Assembly: GCA_963798505.1 (NCBI GenBank)
Contig: CAWCTX010000005.1
Span: 372,001-436,000 of the forward strand
DNA: 64,000 nucleotides
DNA from: CAVWSM01 sp963798505
GTDB lineage: Bacteria; Actinomycetota; Actinomycetes; Jiangellales; Jiangellaceae
Direction: 5' to 3'
Both the position numbers and the translations under genes were made by a program. Of the stretch, positions 1 through 8,820 are shown piece by piece. Under the pieces are notes generated by a model that did no database searches, was not told the origin of the DNA, and was given only the letters and a program-made list of their open reading frames with translations. Position 1 is the first letter of the stretch; every line of letters starts with the position of its first letter.

Positions 1-1
1 G

Positions 2-1096
2 GGGGTCGACGTCTTCGGCGGCGCGGTTCGCCCACGGCTCGACCCGGTGCAGACCGTACACAAGCTCGCCGAGCTGGGCGCTGCAGGCGTCACGTTCCAC
101 GACGACGACCTGGTGCCGGACGACGCCCTACGAGACGCCATGCTCGAGCGGTTCGGCAAGGCGCTGGCAGAGACGGGCCTCGTCGTCGAGATGGCGACGA
201 CCAATCTGTTCAGCCACCCGGTGTTCAAGGACGGCGGCCTCACCGCCAACGACCGTGACGTACGGCGCTACGCGTTGCGCAAGGTGCTGCGCAACATCGA
301 CCTGGCCGCCGAGCTCGGAGCCAAGACCTACGTGCTGTGGGGCGGTCGCGAGGGCGCAGAGTCCGGGGCGGCCAAGGATGTCAACGCCGCACTCGACCGC
401 TACCGAGAGTCGATGAACATCTTGTGCGCCTACGTGCGTGAGCAGGGGTACGACATCCGGTTCGCCCTCGAGCCCAAGCCCAACGAGCCGCGCGGCGACA
501 TCCTGTTGCCGACCGTGGGCCACGCCATCGCGTTCATCGGCGAGCTCGACGAGCCCGCCCGCGTAGGCCTCAACCCCGAGGTCGGCCACGAGGAGATGGC
601 CGGGCTCAACTATGCGCACGGCATCTCCCAGGCCCTGTGGCACGACAAGCTGTTCCACATCGACCTCAACGGCCAGCACGGACCGCGGTTCGACCAGGAC
701 CTGCGGTTCGGCGCCGGCAACCTGCGCGGCGCCTTCTGGACGATTGACGTGCTGCTCGGCGCCGGCACCGGCAAGTCGTACGACGGCTTCGTGCACTTCG
801 ACTACAAGCCACCGCGCAGCGAGGACATCGAGGGTGTGTGGGACACCGCGCGGGCATGCATGCGCAACTACCTCATCCTGCGTGACAAGGTCCGCGCGTT
901 CCGTGCCGACCCCGAGGTGGTGGAGGCGCTGCGTGCGGCACGGGTCGACGAGCTCGCCCTGCCCACGCTCGGCGCCGGTGAGTCGTTGGCCGACCTGCGC
1001 AACGAGCCGTTCGACGTCGACGCTGCCGCTGCTCGCGGCATGCACTTCGAACGGCTCGACCAGCTAGCCATGGAGCACCTGCTCGGCGTCCGCTGA
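2..1096 (+). CDS. xylA: Xylose isomerase, 5' end cut by window edge
   Basis: The enzyme interconverts D-xylose and D-xylulose in the cytoplasm, the entry step of bacterial xylose catabolism. The frame is open from base 2 (reading GVDVFGGAVRPRLDPVQTV) to the stop at 1094-1096, so roughly the first 20-25 residues lie outside the window. Family signatures are present: FHDDDLVP, WGGREGAE, the metal-binding stretches around EPKPNEPRGD and NPEVGHEEMAGLN, and HIDLNGQHGPRFDQD. It is a close paralogue of the minus-strand gene at 8821-10014, including a shared C-terminus of type QLAxEHLLGxR. It probably forms an operon with the sugar isomerase/epimerase gene 37 bp downstream. The promoter is not in the window. 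Confidence 0.95.
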   Translation, partial: GVDVFGGAVRPRLDPVQTVHKLAELGAAGVTFHDDDLVPDDALRDAMLERFGKALAETGLVVEMATTNLFSHPVFKDGGLTANDRDVRRYALRKVLRNIDLAAELGAKTYVLWGGREGAESGAAKDVNAALDRYRESMNILCAYVREQGYDIRFALEPKPNEPRGDILLPTVGHAIAFIGELDEPARVGLNPEVGHEEMAGLNYAHGISQALWHDKLFHIDLNGQHGPRFDQDLRFGAGNLRGAFWTIDVLLGAGTGKSYDGFVHFDYKPPRSEDIEGVWDTARACMRNYLILRDKVRAFRADPEVVEALRAARVDELALPTLGAGESLADLRNEPFDVDAAAARGMHFERLDQLAMEHLLGVR

Positions 1097-1133
1097 CGCC
1101 CGGCCTGTGGCGAACGAACTCGAGGAGGAGCGA

Positions 1134-2142
1134 ATGCCACGTCCCGTCACTCTGTTCACCGGCCAGTGGGCCGACCTGCCGTTCGAGGAGATGTGCCGGT
1201 TGGCGTCCGAATGGGGATACGACGGCCTGGAGATCGCTTGTTGGGGTGACCATCTCGACGTCTGGAAGGCGGCCGAGGACGACTCGTACGTCCAAGCAAG
1301 CTCGACCTGCTGGAGAAGCACAACCTCAAGGTCTGGACCATCTCCAACCACCTCACCGGCCAGGCGGTCTGCGACGACCCGATCGACCAGCGGCACGCAA
1401 GACATTCTGCCGTCTCGCATCTGGGGCGACGGCGACCCAGAAGGCGTGCGGCAACGCGCCGCCGAGGAGATGAGCGATGACCGCACGCGCTGCCGCCAAG
1501 CTCGGCGTCAAGACCGTCGTGGGCTTCACCGGATCGGCCATCTGGAAGTACGTCGCGATGTTCCCGCCGGCGTCGCAGGCGCTGGTCGACGCGGGCTACC
1601 AAGACTTCGCCGACCGGTGGAACCCCATCCTCGACGTCTTCGACGAGGTGGGCGTGCGGTTCGCGCACGAGGTGCATCCGAGCGAGATCGCCTACGACTA
1701 CTGGACCACCGTGCGTACGCTCGAGGCGATCGGTCACCGCGAGGCCTTCGGCCTCAACTGGGACCCGTCGCACTTCGTCTGGCAGGACCTCGACCCAGTC
1801 GGATTCCTGTGGGACTTCAAGGACCGCATCTACCACGTCGACTGCAAGGACGCGAAGCGCCTTGTCGGCAACGGTCGCAACGGCCGGATGGGGTCGCACC
1901 TCGCGTGGGGTGACCCGCGCCGCGGCTGGGACTTCGTGTCGACGGGACACGGCGACGTCCCGTGGGAGCAGTGCTTCCGCATGCTCAACACCATCGGCTA
2001 TGAGGGCCCGATCTCGGTGGAGTGGGAGGACGCCGGCATGGACCGGTTGGTCGGCGCTCCCGACGCGCTCGAGTTCGTTCGCCGGAACGCCTTCGACGCG
2101 CCGGCTGCCGCATTCGATGCCGCCTTCAGCACCAAGGACTGA
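1134..2142 (+). pseudogene. Sugar phosphate isomerase/epimerase (TIM barrel), frame-broken
   Basis: This encodes an AP-endonuclease-2-like TIM-barrel isomerase/epimerase of the IolE/YcjR type; the substrate is unknown. The ATG at 1134 follows a strong GAGGAGGAG ribosome site. It reads MPRPVTLFTGQWADLPFEE up to about 1295. The protein continues in a second frame (KLDLLEKHNLKVW, about 1298-1395), a third (QDILPSRIWGDGDPEG, about 1400-1475) and a fourth segment (TARAAAKLGVKTVVGFTG, 1477 to 2142). Three frame changes are therefore needed for one product of about 335 residues, while the amino-acid conservation in each piece looks undamaged. It is either a recent pseudogene or carries indel errors. 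Placement after xylA suggests a role in sugar catabolism. Confidence 0.85.
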
Positions 2143-2166
2143 CCCCACCACTCGACTACTAGGTGG

Positions 2167-2224
2167 AGGCACTGGATCAGGGTCCCCCTCGTCCAAACCA
2201 ATTGGACAAGGGTGGCCCTGATCA
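2167..2224. terminator. Bidirectional hairpin terminator (GATCAGGG type)
   Basis: The left arm GATCAGGGTCCCCCTCGTCC and the right arm TTGGACAAGGGTGGCCCTGA form a near-perfect 22-bp stem with about three mismatches around a short AC-rich loop. It sits exactly between two convergent genes (stop 2142 on plus, stop 2222 on minus), so it can end both transcripts. A related perfect hairpin with the same GATCAGGG...TCCA ends lies at 62251-62299. Confidence 0.75.
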
Positions 2225-2650
2225 GACGGGAAGGGCGCGCATCCGGTTGCCGCGTGGATTGTGCTCGACCTCGGCCAGGCCGAGGTGCTCGAGGAGTGGC
2301 GGGATGTACATGCCGAACCGGCCACGCATGCCCTTCTTGAGGCCGTACCACCCGCCGAGCGGGTTGTCCGGCGAGCGCCCCCACGCCTCGACGGTGCCGT
2401 CCTTGGCAGGCTTCTGCTCGTCTGCTGACCCCAGCTCCACCCAGTCACCTCGCTCGGTGAGCATCGCGTGCAGATCGTCGATGGAGCGGGCGTCGTAGAA
2501 GAGCACGGACTTGCCCACGGTGCAGACGAGGACGTCGACGCCGTCACGCGTGTCGCGGTGCAGGGTGTAGTCGGAGGTGAGCGGTGGCGTTTTGAGCCGC
2601 CACGGGTCGTCCGGAGTGCCCGTGCCGCTGCTGGTCGGTGCGTCGCTCAT
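2222..2650 (-). CDS. Conserved hypothetical protein (DUF6855-like)
   Basis: This is a 142-residue soluble protein with no signal peptide or membrane segment. It starts MSDAPTSSGTGTPDDPWRLK. The core, with VLVCTVGKSVLFYDARSIDD and DWVELGSADEQ, and the C-terminal WGRSPDNPLGGWYGL...FGMYIPPLLEHLGLAEV resemble a small actinobacterial family that I recall as DUF6855. That assignment is from memory and not certain. Function is unknown. It lies 19 bp upstream of the efflux pump stop on the same strand and is convergent with the sugar epimerase gene. Confidence 0.75.
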   Translation of the reverse strand: MSDAPTSSGTGTPDDPWRLKTPPLTSDYTLHRDTRDGVDVLVCTVGKSVLFYDARSIDDLHAMLTERGDWVELGSADEQKPAKDGTVEAWGRSPDNPLGGWYGLKKGMRGRFGMYIPPLLEHLGLAEVEHNPRGNRMRALPV

Positions 2651-2669
2651 CGAAGCCTTCTCATCGAGG

Positions 2670-4214
2670 TCAGCCCAATTGTTCTGTCGACCGCTCCTCC
2701 TCCGCCGTCTGCGCCGGGGCGTCGATCAGCGCGATGGTCAGGATCAGGCCGGCGATCAGCATGAAGCCGGCAACGTAGAACGCGGTCGTGTAGCCGTCAG
2801 TGACCGCGGCCACGATCGCCTCCATCGCCCCCGGATCAGTCGGCGGCGGCACCAGTCCGGCGCCGATGCCGGCGTAGAGATCCGCAGCACCGGAGAGCGC
2901 ATTGTTGGTCGCGGTGGCCGCGATGGTCGCCAGCACCGCGAGGCCGAGCGAGCCGCCCACTTGCTGCATGGTGTTGAGGACGGCAGATGCGATGCCCGAC
3001 TCCTCATGTCGCACCTTGGTGAGCGCGGTGAGAGTCAGCGGCACGAAGACCAGGCCCATGCCGGTCGACATGATGAGCATCGGCACGAGCAGGTCGGGCC
3101 AGTAGGTCGACTCCGGCTCCAGGCGGGCGTTGAGGAACATCGCAACGATCGCCATGGAGATGCCGACCGACGCAATGAACCGTGGCGGGACGCGGATCGA
3201 CAGCTGGCTCGCGATGCCCGCGCCGAGGACGATGCCCAGCGTGAACGGCAGGAAGGCCACGCCAGCCCTCACCGGGGAGTACTGCAGGATCCCCTGGATG
3301 AACAGTGACATGAAGTAGAACATAGAGAAGATCGAGGCGCCGACGAGCAGCATCACGATGTAGGTGCCGGCCCGTGTGCGGTTGGCGAACAGATGCAACG
3401 GCATGATCGGGTGCTCGTGCACGCGCTCGATCTGCACGAACAGGATCAGCAGGACTGCCGACACCACAAAGCAGGTCACCGTCAGTGAGTCGCCCCAGCC
3501 GGCGGCGCCACTCGCCCGGGTGATGCCGTAGACCAGGATCGTCAGGCCCGCCGTGCCGACGATGGCTCCGAGGACGTCGATGCGGCCGGGCTCGGGCTTG
3601 GACTCTCCGAGCACGCGCGGCGCCACGAACGCGATGAAAAGGCCGATGGGCAGGTTGACAAAGAACACCCAGCGCCAGTTGAGATAGTCGGTGAGCAGGC
3701 CGCCCGCAATGAGACCGACCGCAGCGCCTGCACCGGACATCGCGGCATAGACCGCCATCGCACGGTTGCGTGGTGACCCCTCGGGGAACGTCGTCGCGAT
3801 GAGCGCCAACGCCGTGGGCGAGGCGATCGCTCCACCGAGCCCTTGCACGACGCGTGCCGCGATGAGGGTGAACTCACTGTTGGCCAGACCGCACAGCAGC
3901 GAGGCGAACGTGAACAGCAGGATGCCGATGATGAACATCCGGCGACGACCGAACAGGTCACCCGCACGGCCACCCAGAAGCAGGAACCCACCGAACGCCA
4001 GCGTGTAGGCGTTGATCACCCAGGTCAGGTTCTCGGGACTGAATTCGAGTTCCTGCTGGATGCTGGGCAGCGCGATGTTGACGATCGACGCGTCCAGAAT
4101 GATCATCAGCTGCGCCGTCGCTATGACCAGGAGCGCAAGGCCGAGGTGACTATGGCCGTGGTCGGAGACGTGCGAAACAGGCTGCGCAGGGCCGCCCGCA
4201 GGACTTGCAGTCAC
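2670..4214 (-). CDS. MFS drug exporter, DHA2 (EmrB/QacA) family, 14 TM
   Basis: This proton-driven multidrug exporter of the inner membrane is about 514 residues long, typical for DHA2. Signatures are LDASIVNIALPSIQ in TM1 (motif D1), GGRAGDLFGRRRMF between TM2 and TM3 (motif A), and GGLLTDYLNWRWVFFVNLPIG around TM5-6 (motif C region). I chose the GTG at 4214 because GGAGG precedes it by four bases; an upstream GTG at 4250 would also work. The N-terminus HVSDHGHSHLG is His-rich. The divergent sigma factor gene lies upstream. No dedicated regulator is adjacent, so the substrate cannot be inferred. Confidence 0.9.
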   Translation of the reverse strand: MTASPAGGPAQPVSHVSDHGHSHLGLALLVIATAQLMIILDASIVNIALPSIQQELEFSPENLTWVINAYTLAFGGFLLLGGRAGDLFGRRRMFIIGILLFTFASLLCGLANSEFTLIAARVVQGLGGAIASPTALALIATTFPEGSPRNRAMAVYAAMSGAGAAVGLIAGGLLTDYLNWRWVFFVNLPIGLFIAFVAPRVLGESKPEPGRIDVLGAIVGTAGLTILVYGITRASGAAGWGDSLTVTCFVVSAVLLILFVQIERVHEHPIMPLHLFANRTRAGTYIVMLLVGASIFSMFYFMSLFIQGILQYSPVRAGVAFLPFTLGIVLGAGIASQLSIRVPPRFIASVGISMAIVAMFLNARLEPESTYWPDLLVPMLIMSTGMGLVFVPLTLTALTKVRHEESGIASAVLNTMQQVGGSLGLAVLATIAATATNNALSGAADLYAGIGAGLVPPPTDPGAMEAIVAAVTDGYTTAFYVAGFMLIAGLILTIALIDAPAQTAEEERSTEQLG

Positions 4215-4464
4215 GAGGCCTCCAGCTGAGGTGGTGTGGAGCGGGCTCACGCATCAACGAGCGGCCCGAACAGGCGTCTTTGACACGGTATCGACAGGCA
4301 CCGACAGTCCGCGAGGCGGTTTCGACCTGTTCAGCCGCTGGCGAACGTGGCTCCACCCACCCGACAGTTCGCCGCAAAGGGGACAGGCATTTCCCGACTC
4401 GTCGGTGCCCTCGGGAAGCCTCCAGCCCGTACGCGCCGTTGTTCCTGGGGAAACCGGCGAGACG

Positions 4465-5628
4465 ATGTGGCTGGGGTACGGGCAGACTGTCCTCACGCCC
4501 TACACCGGGGAGGTGGGCGCGTTGGGGGCAGCAGGCACGTTGCGTGAGGCGCGTGTCCCCGAGCAACGCGGGGACGCCGCGATCGCGGTCGACGACGTCG
4601 AGCTTTCTCCCGAGCCTGTCCTCGAAGACGCCGAGCCCAGCCCCGAGCAGTTGACGACGCCCGAACCTGTCGAGGCTGACGACGAAGAAGAGCCGGTCAC
4701 CTCACTCGACGAGGCCGACCGAACGACGGACCTGGTCCGGCAGTATCTCCGCGAGATCGGCCGCGTCCCGCTGCTCACCGCCGCAGACGAGGTGGCGCTC
4801 GCCCGCGCCGTCGAGGCGGGCTTGTTCGCGGGGGAGCGGCTCGCCGAGGCGCGCGACCTCGATCCGCGCCTACGGTCCGAGCTCGAGGAAGTGGTGCGCC
4901 GCGGGCGACAGGCCAAAGCAAGACTCATCGAGGCCAACCTGCGGCTCGTCGTGTCGGTGGCCAAGCGCTATGTGGGACGTGGCCTGCCCATGCTCGACCT
5001 CATTCAGGAGGGCAATGTCGGGCTCATCAGGGCGGTCGAGAAGTTCGACTACACCAAGGGTTTCAAGTTCTCCACGTATGCGACGTGGTGGATCCGGCAG
5101 GCCATATCCCGTGCGTTGGCCGACCAGTCGCGCACGATCCGCATGCCGGTGCACGTCGTCGAGACCATGAACAAGGTGCTCCGCGTCCAGCGGCGCATGA
5201 TGCAGGAGCTCGGTCGCGAGCCTGCGCCGCAGGAGATCGCGAGAGAGGTCGGCATCGAGCCGGTGCGTGTGCTCGAGCTGCTAGCCATGGCACCCGAGCC
5301 GGTCAGCCTGCACACTCCCGTGGGCGAGGCCGACGAAAACGAGCTGGGTGACCTGATCGAGGACGGCGACAGTCAGGCTCCCGCTGAGCTCGTCAGCAGC
5401 CGCATGCTTCGCCAGGACCTCGACACGGTGCTCAAGTCGCTCGGCGAGCGCGAGCAGGCGGTCGTGCGCATGCGCTACGGGCTGAAGGACGGCGAGCAGC
5501 ACACGCTCGAGGAGGTCGGTCGGGCGTTCGGCGTCACCCGCGAGCGCGTTCGGCAGATCGAAGCCAAGACCCTCGCCAAGCTCCGGCACGGGCGGCTGTC
5601 CCAGGGGCTGCGCGACTACCTGGTCTGA
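4465..5628 (+). CDS. Primary-like RNA polymerase sigma factor (SigA/SigB/HrdB type)
   Basis: This is a sigma-70 group 1/2 factor. Region 1.2 is DLVRQYLREIGRVPLL. Regions 2.1-2.4 include RLVVSVAKRYVGRGLPMLDL and FSTYATWWIRQAISRA. Regions 3.0-3.2 contain RMPVHVVETMNKV, and region 4.2 is HTLEEVGRAFGVTRERVRQI. The open frame extends upstream to 4231, but the ATG at 4465 keeps the gene clear of the divergent pump and gives about 387 residues. The N-terminus before region 1.2 is acidic and low in complexity. Length and the absence of a long region 1.1 favour a SigB-like stress or stationary-phase paralogue over the housekeeping factor, but this is inference. Confidence 0.9.
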   Translation: MWLGYGQTVLTPYTGEVGALGAAGTLREARVPEQRGDAAIAVDDVELSPEPVLEDAEPSPEQLTTPEPVEADDEEEPVTSLDEADRTTDLVRQYLREIGRVPLLTAADEVALARAVEAGLFAGERLAEARDLDPRLRSELEEVVRRGRQAKARLIEANLRLVVSVAKRYVGRGLPMLDLIQEGNVGLIRAVEKFDYTKGFKFSTYATWWIRQAISRALADQSRTIRMPVHVVETMNKVLRVQRRMMQELGREPAPQEIAREVGIEPVRVLELLAMAPEPVSLHTPVGEADENELGDLIEDGDSQAPAELVSSRMLRQDLDTVLKSLGEREQAVVRMRYGLKDGEQHTLEEVGRAFGVTRERVRQIEAKTLAKLRHGRLSQGLRDYLV

Positions 5629-5661
5629 CCGACGCCGGCGGTCGCCGCATAGGGTCGGCGC

Positions 5662-6177
5662 ATGCCGTTGTGGAGCCGCCAGCCACGCCTGCCTCATGCG
5701 GTCGTGGACAGCCTTGGGCTCGGCCGCGGTGAGCGCGTCCTGAGCAGCGCGCCGACCGAGTCGGGCGCCCACGTGGTGGCGACCGACCGGGCGATCTATC
5801 TGCCGCTGCGTGACGGCTATCGCCGCGTGGGCTGGGAGGCGGTCGACAAGGCGGGCTGGGACAACGACCAGCGGCTGCTGTGGCTGGTCCAGACTGCGCC
5901 GCTCGGTGCCCGCCCACTCCGGTTCGGCGAGCACCTGGCGGCGCCCGGGTCGCTGGTCGACGTGGTCCGTGAGCGCGTGAACTCGGCGGTCGTGATCAGC
6001 CAGCAGGTGCCGATCGACGGCGACCATGCCGTACGGGTGGTGGGCCGTCGCGCTCCCGGCACCGACCGGCTGACCTGGACCGTTGCTGTCGACGCGGGTG
6101 TAGACGTGGCTCGGCCGGAGATCAAGTCGCTCGTCGAGGCGGCCGTCGCGCACGTGCGGGAGCAGGTAGGGGAGTAG
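5662..6177 (+). CDS. Conserved actinobacterial hypothetical protein
   Basis: This is a 171-residue soluble protein beginning MPLWSRQPRLPHAVVDSLGL. A beta-rich pattern (RVLSSAPTESGAHVVATDRA, YRRVGWEAVDKAGWDND) is typical of a small PH-like family found in actinobacteria, often next to tRNA genes. No catalytic motif is visible. It lies 33 bp after the sigma factor stop and 70 bp before tRNA-Asn on the same strand. Function unknown. Confidence 0.75.
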   Translation: MPLWSRQPRLPHAVVDSLGLGRGERVLSSAPTESGAHVVATDRAIYLPLRDGYRRVGWEAVDKAGWDNDQRLLWLVQTAPLGARPLRFGEHLAAPGSLVDVVRERVNSAVVISQQVPIDGDHAVRVVGRRAPGTDRLTWTVAVDAGVDVARPEIKSLVEAAVAHVREQVGE

Positions 6178-6247
6178 CGCCAACGGGTTTCGGCAACGCC
6201 CGCCCCATTTGCTACTCTGGCTCGCGCCCCGGCCGCTGGCCGGGCAA

Positions 6248-6320
6248 TCCCGCGTAGCTCAATTGGCAGAGCGTCCGGCTGTTAACCGGCAGGTTACTGG
6301 TTCGAGTCCAGTCGCGGGAG
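6248..6320 (+). tRNA. tRNA-Asn (GTT anticodon)
   Basis: The gene folds into a standard 73-nt cloverleaf. The acceptor stem TCCCGCG pairs with CGCGGGA (6313-6319), with discriminator G at 6320. The anticodon loop reads CTGTTAA, giving GTT, and the T-loop is GGTTCGAGTCC. No CCA is encoded. Confidence 0.96.
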
Positions 6321-6617
6321 CAAGCACCAGGTCATCGAGTCACAGCGCGAGCACGTGCGGACTACGCGCGTGACAACGGCGGAACCGATCCCCTGCTTCG
6401 GTCCCGCCGTGTCTCGATCGGGGCGCGTCTGCGGCCGCCGGCGAGGGGGGTTTCGCGTCGGTCACGATCTTGCACCCGTGTTCAGGGTGCGCCGGTCGAG
6501 CCGGAAGCGGATCGGTCTGATGACGGGTCTGACGGGAGCCGTTGGTCTCTCCCCACCTCGGTCAAAGGTCGTAGGACTGTCCGCGACAAATGACGTAGGC
6601 GCGGCTAGTCTCCCCTC
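6321..6617. other. Intergenic spacer, no gene seen
   Basis: This 297-bp spacer between tRNA-Asn and the histidine kinase contains only short unconvincing frames. It presumably holds the promoter of the two-component operon, but I see no clear -35/-10 pair. Confidence 0.4.
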
Positions 6618-8054
6618 GTGGGGGGCGAACGACGTGCTCGGCCGGTGCTGCCGGTGCTGATCGTCGGAGAGGGCTCCGACACAGCGGCGGCGCACGACGC
6701 GCTGACGGCCGGTGGCTACCTGGCGCAGCTGGTGAGCGTCGACTCGGTTGAGGATGCGTTGACCTCGCGCTTCTGGAGCCTCGTCCTGGTGGGCGGGTCA
6801 AGCCAGGGGCTGGACGCAGTGGCGATGTGCAAACAGGTGCGGGCGTCCCACAGCCAGACCCCGATTGTGGCGCTGACCTCGAGCGGCGCGGGACAGGAGC
6901 CTGGTGCGGTGCTCGAGGCCGGCGCCACAGACTTCGTGGTGACGCCGTTCGAGCCGGTTGAGCTGCTGACCAGGGTGGCGGCGGCGACGTTCCGTCGGTC
7001 GGCTGGTGCCGCCGTCCGGCTGGCCGCACTTATCGCCAACATCCCGGGGACCGTCTACCGGTGCGACGTGGATGAGTCGTGGACGATGCGGTTCATCAGC
7101 GACCGGATCGAGGATCTCTGTGGTTATGCCGCCGCAGACTTCATCGGCAATGCAGGCCGAACTTTCGCGAGCATCATCCATCCGGACGACCGTGAGCGCG
7201 TCCAGTCAACCGTGACCGAGGCCGTACACCGCGATCGGCCCTTCGAGGTCGGCTATCGAGTGATCGCCTCCGACGGGGGCGTACGCCATGTCGTCGATCG
7301 TGGGCGCCTCGTGCACGACGAAGACGGGCACACCTGGCTGGACGGCGTGCTCGTGGACGTCACCAACGAGCGCTCGACTGAGGAAAAGTTGCGGGAGCAG
7401 CTGGCGATGCAGATCGCCACCGAGGAGCGTCTGCGAATTGCGCGTGACTTGCACGACTCGGTGTCGCAGACGCTGTACGCGATGGTTACGCATGCCCGGG
7501 CTGCCGAGCTGGCGCTCGACCAGGGAGACAATGGCAGACCTGGCACGCAGGAGAGTGTCGTGCGGGTACGCGAGCTGGCGCAGCTGTCGCTGGTGGACAT
7601 GCGCAGCATGCTCACCGAGCTACGTCCGGACCTCTCCTTGACTCACGACCTCGTATCCGGAGTACGCCGGCACGCCGAAGATGTCGCCACGGGGAACGGC
7701 ATCCCTGTCGTGGTCGATGCAACGCTTGACGAGTCCACACTTCCGGCAGACACCGCGGCCGGGCTCTATTGGGTCGTGCGGGAAGCAGTACACAACGCGG
7801 CCAAGCATGCCCGCCCGTCGGCTATCACGATCACGTTGTCCAACAGTGCAGTTGATGAGGTCGAGGTCGTCGTGTCCGACGACGGTGTGGGCTTCGACCC
7901 CACCGATGTCGCCCCTGGGCACTTCGGCCTGGTCACGATGCGGGAGCGGATGACCAGCATGTCGGGCCGTCTCGACGTCCTCAGCTCGCCGGGGCACGGC
8001 ACCTCCGTGCGTGCCGTGGCCCCGGCCCCGACGCCACACAGGTCGGGCGCATGA
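6618..8054 (+). CDS. Sensor histidine kinase: pseudo-receiver, PAS, HisKA_3, HATPase
   Basis: This is a 478-residue cytoplasmic kinase of the NarX/DesK class without membrane segments. Residues 10-120 form a receiver-like fold, but the usual phospho-acceptor Asp is replaced (WSLVLVGGSSQG, Gly59), so this domain should not be phosphorylated. Residues about 135-255 are a PAS/PAC sensor (VYRCDVDESWTMRFISDRIE). The dimerisation box RIARDLHDSVSQTLYAM supplies the phosphoacceptor His279. The ATPase domain has the N box REAVHNAAKHA, the G1 box DDGVGFD and the G2 box GHFGLVTMRERM. The GTG start at 6618 lacks a strong ribosome site. It is translationally coupled (ATGA) to the response regulator. The ligand is unknown. 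Confidence 0.92.
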   Translation: MGGERRARPVLPVLIVGEGSDTAAAHDALTAGGYLAQLVSVDSVEDALTSRFWSLVLVGGSSQGLDAVAMCKQVRASHSQTPIVALTSSGAGQEPGAVLEAGATDFVVTPFEPVELLTRVAAATFRRSAGAAVRLAALIANIPGTVYRCDVDESWTMRFISDRIEDLCGYAAADFIGNAGRTFASIIHPDDRERVQSTVTEAVHRDRPFEVGYRVIASDGGVRHVVDRGRLVHDEDGHTWLDGVLVDVTNERSTEEKLREQLAMQIATEERLRIARDLHDSVSQTLYAMVTHARAAELALDQGDNGRPGTQESVVRVRELAQLSLVDMRSMLTELRPDLSLTHDLVSGVRRHAEDVATGNGIPVVVDATLDESTLPADTAAGLYWVVREAVHNAAKHARPSAITITLSNSAVDEVEVVVSDDGVGFDPTDVAPGHFGLVTMRERMTSMSGRLDVLSSPGHGTSVRAVAPAPTPHRSGA

Positions 8055-8716
8055 ACGGCACGCCGATCCGGGTGTTCGTGGTCGATGACCACGAGATGGT
8101 CAGGGCGGGGATCAGAGCCCTGTTCGGCCAGCTCGAAGACATCACCGTGATCGATGAGGCCGCGGATGGCGAGCAGGCGATGAGCCGGTTGGCCCTGCTG
8201 GACAGCGAAGGTGCTCTGCCCGACGTGGTGCTGATGGACCTGATGATGCCGGGGCTTGACGGCGTGGCAGCCACTTCCGCGATCACGAACCGCTTCCCGC
8301 AGGTCCGTGTGGTCGCCGTGACCAGTTTTGTCGACACGAGATCGGTGCATGCGGCGCTCGAAGCCGGCGCCGTGGGGTACGTGCTCAAGCACGCAAACAT
8401 CGATGAGCTCGCAGGCGCCGTGCGTGCCGCGCATCATGGCCGCGCTTATCTCGATCCTTGGGTGGCGTTGCAGCTGGCGCGGCTGGTCCGACAACCCGAG
8501 GGGCCGGCACATTCATTGACCGAGCGCGAGCGCGAGGTTCTCGTGTGTGTGGCGCGCGGCGGATCGAACGCACGGATAGCCACGCAGCTGGCTATCAGCG
8601 AGCGCACCGTACGCACGCACGTCAGCAGCATCCTCGCCAAGCTCGGACTTGAGTCGCGCACACAGGCAGCGCTGTGGGCTGTCCGTGAGGGGCTGGCCGA
8701 CAACTCGGTCGAGTAA
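8051..8716 (+). CDS. LuxR/NarL-family response regulator
   Basis: This is the 221-residue partner of the upstream kinase; its ATG overlaps the kinase stop by four bases. The receiver domain has VDDHEMV for the acidic pocket, Asp63 in VVLMDLMMPG, Thr/Ser in VVAVTSF and Lys in YVLKHA. The C-terminal LuxR helix-turn-helix (about 150-212) reads LTEREREVLVCVARG and ISERTVRTHVSSILAKLGL. It should bind DNA when phosphorylated. No target is evident, and the next gene downstream is convergent. Confidence 0.94.
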   Translation: MNGTPIRVFVVDDHEMVRAGIRALFGQLEDITVIDEAADGEQAMSRLALLDSEGALPDVVLMDLMMPGLDGVAATSAITNRFPQVRVVAVTSFVDTRSVHAALEAGAVGYVLKHANIDELAGAVRAAHHGRAYLDPWVALQLARLVRQPEGPAHSLTEREREVLVCVARGGSNARIATQLAISERTVRTHVSSILAKLGLESRTQAALWAVREGLADNSVE

Positions 8717-8758
8717 GCCCGATCGGCGCACGCGGCAGCCTCGGGCACCCTGCCCCTC

Positions 8759-8795
8759 CGCTGGGGCGCCCTTGCGCTGTTGGAGCAACCGATTT
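8759..8795 (+). repeat. Dispersed GCTGGGGCGCCC repeat, copy A
   Basis: This unit lies between the convergent stops of the response regulator (8716) and xylose isomerase 2 (8821). The first half is CGCTGGGGCGCCCTTG and the second half ends GAGCAACCGATT. It matches the minus strand of 58241-58276 at about 32 of 36 positions, and shares the core and AGCAAC end with 33860-33920. Confidence 0.7.
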
Positions 8796-8820
8796 GCGAC
8801 CGTTGCCGTGGGGCGCAAGG

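Noticed and set aside
128..1045. 305-codon minus-strand frame opposite xylA
   Set aside because: It is a high-GC antisense shadow of a well-conserved gene. Similar long shadows opposite aceE, GH3 and accD were dropped for the same reason.
4231..4464. N-terminal extension of the sigma factor from 4231
   Set aside because: The extension overlaps the divergent pump gene start, has no ribosome site and no similarity to sigma regions; ATG 4465 is a better start.
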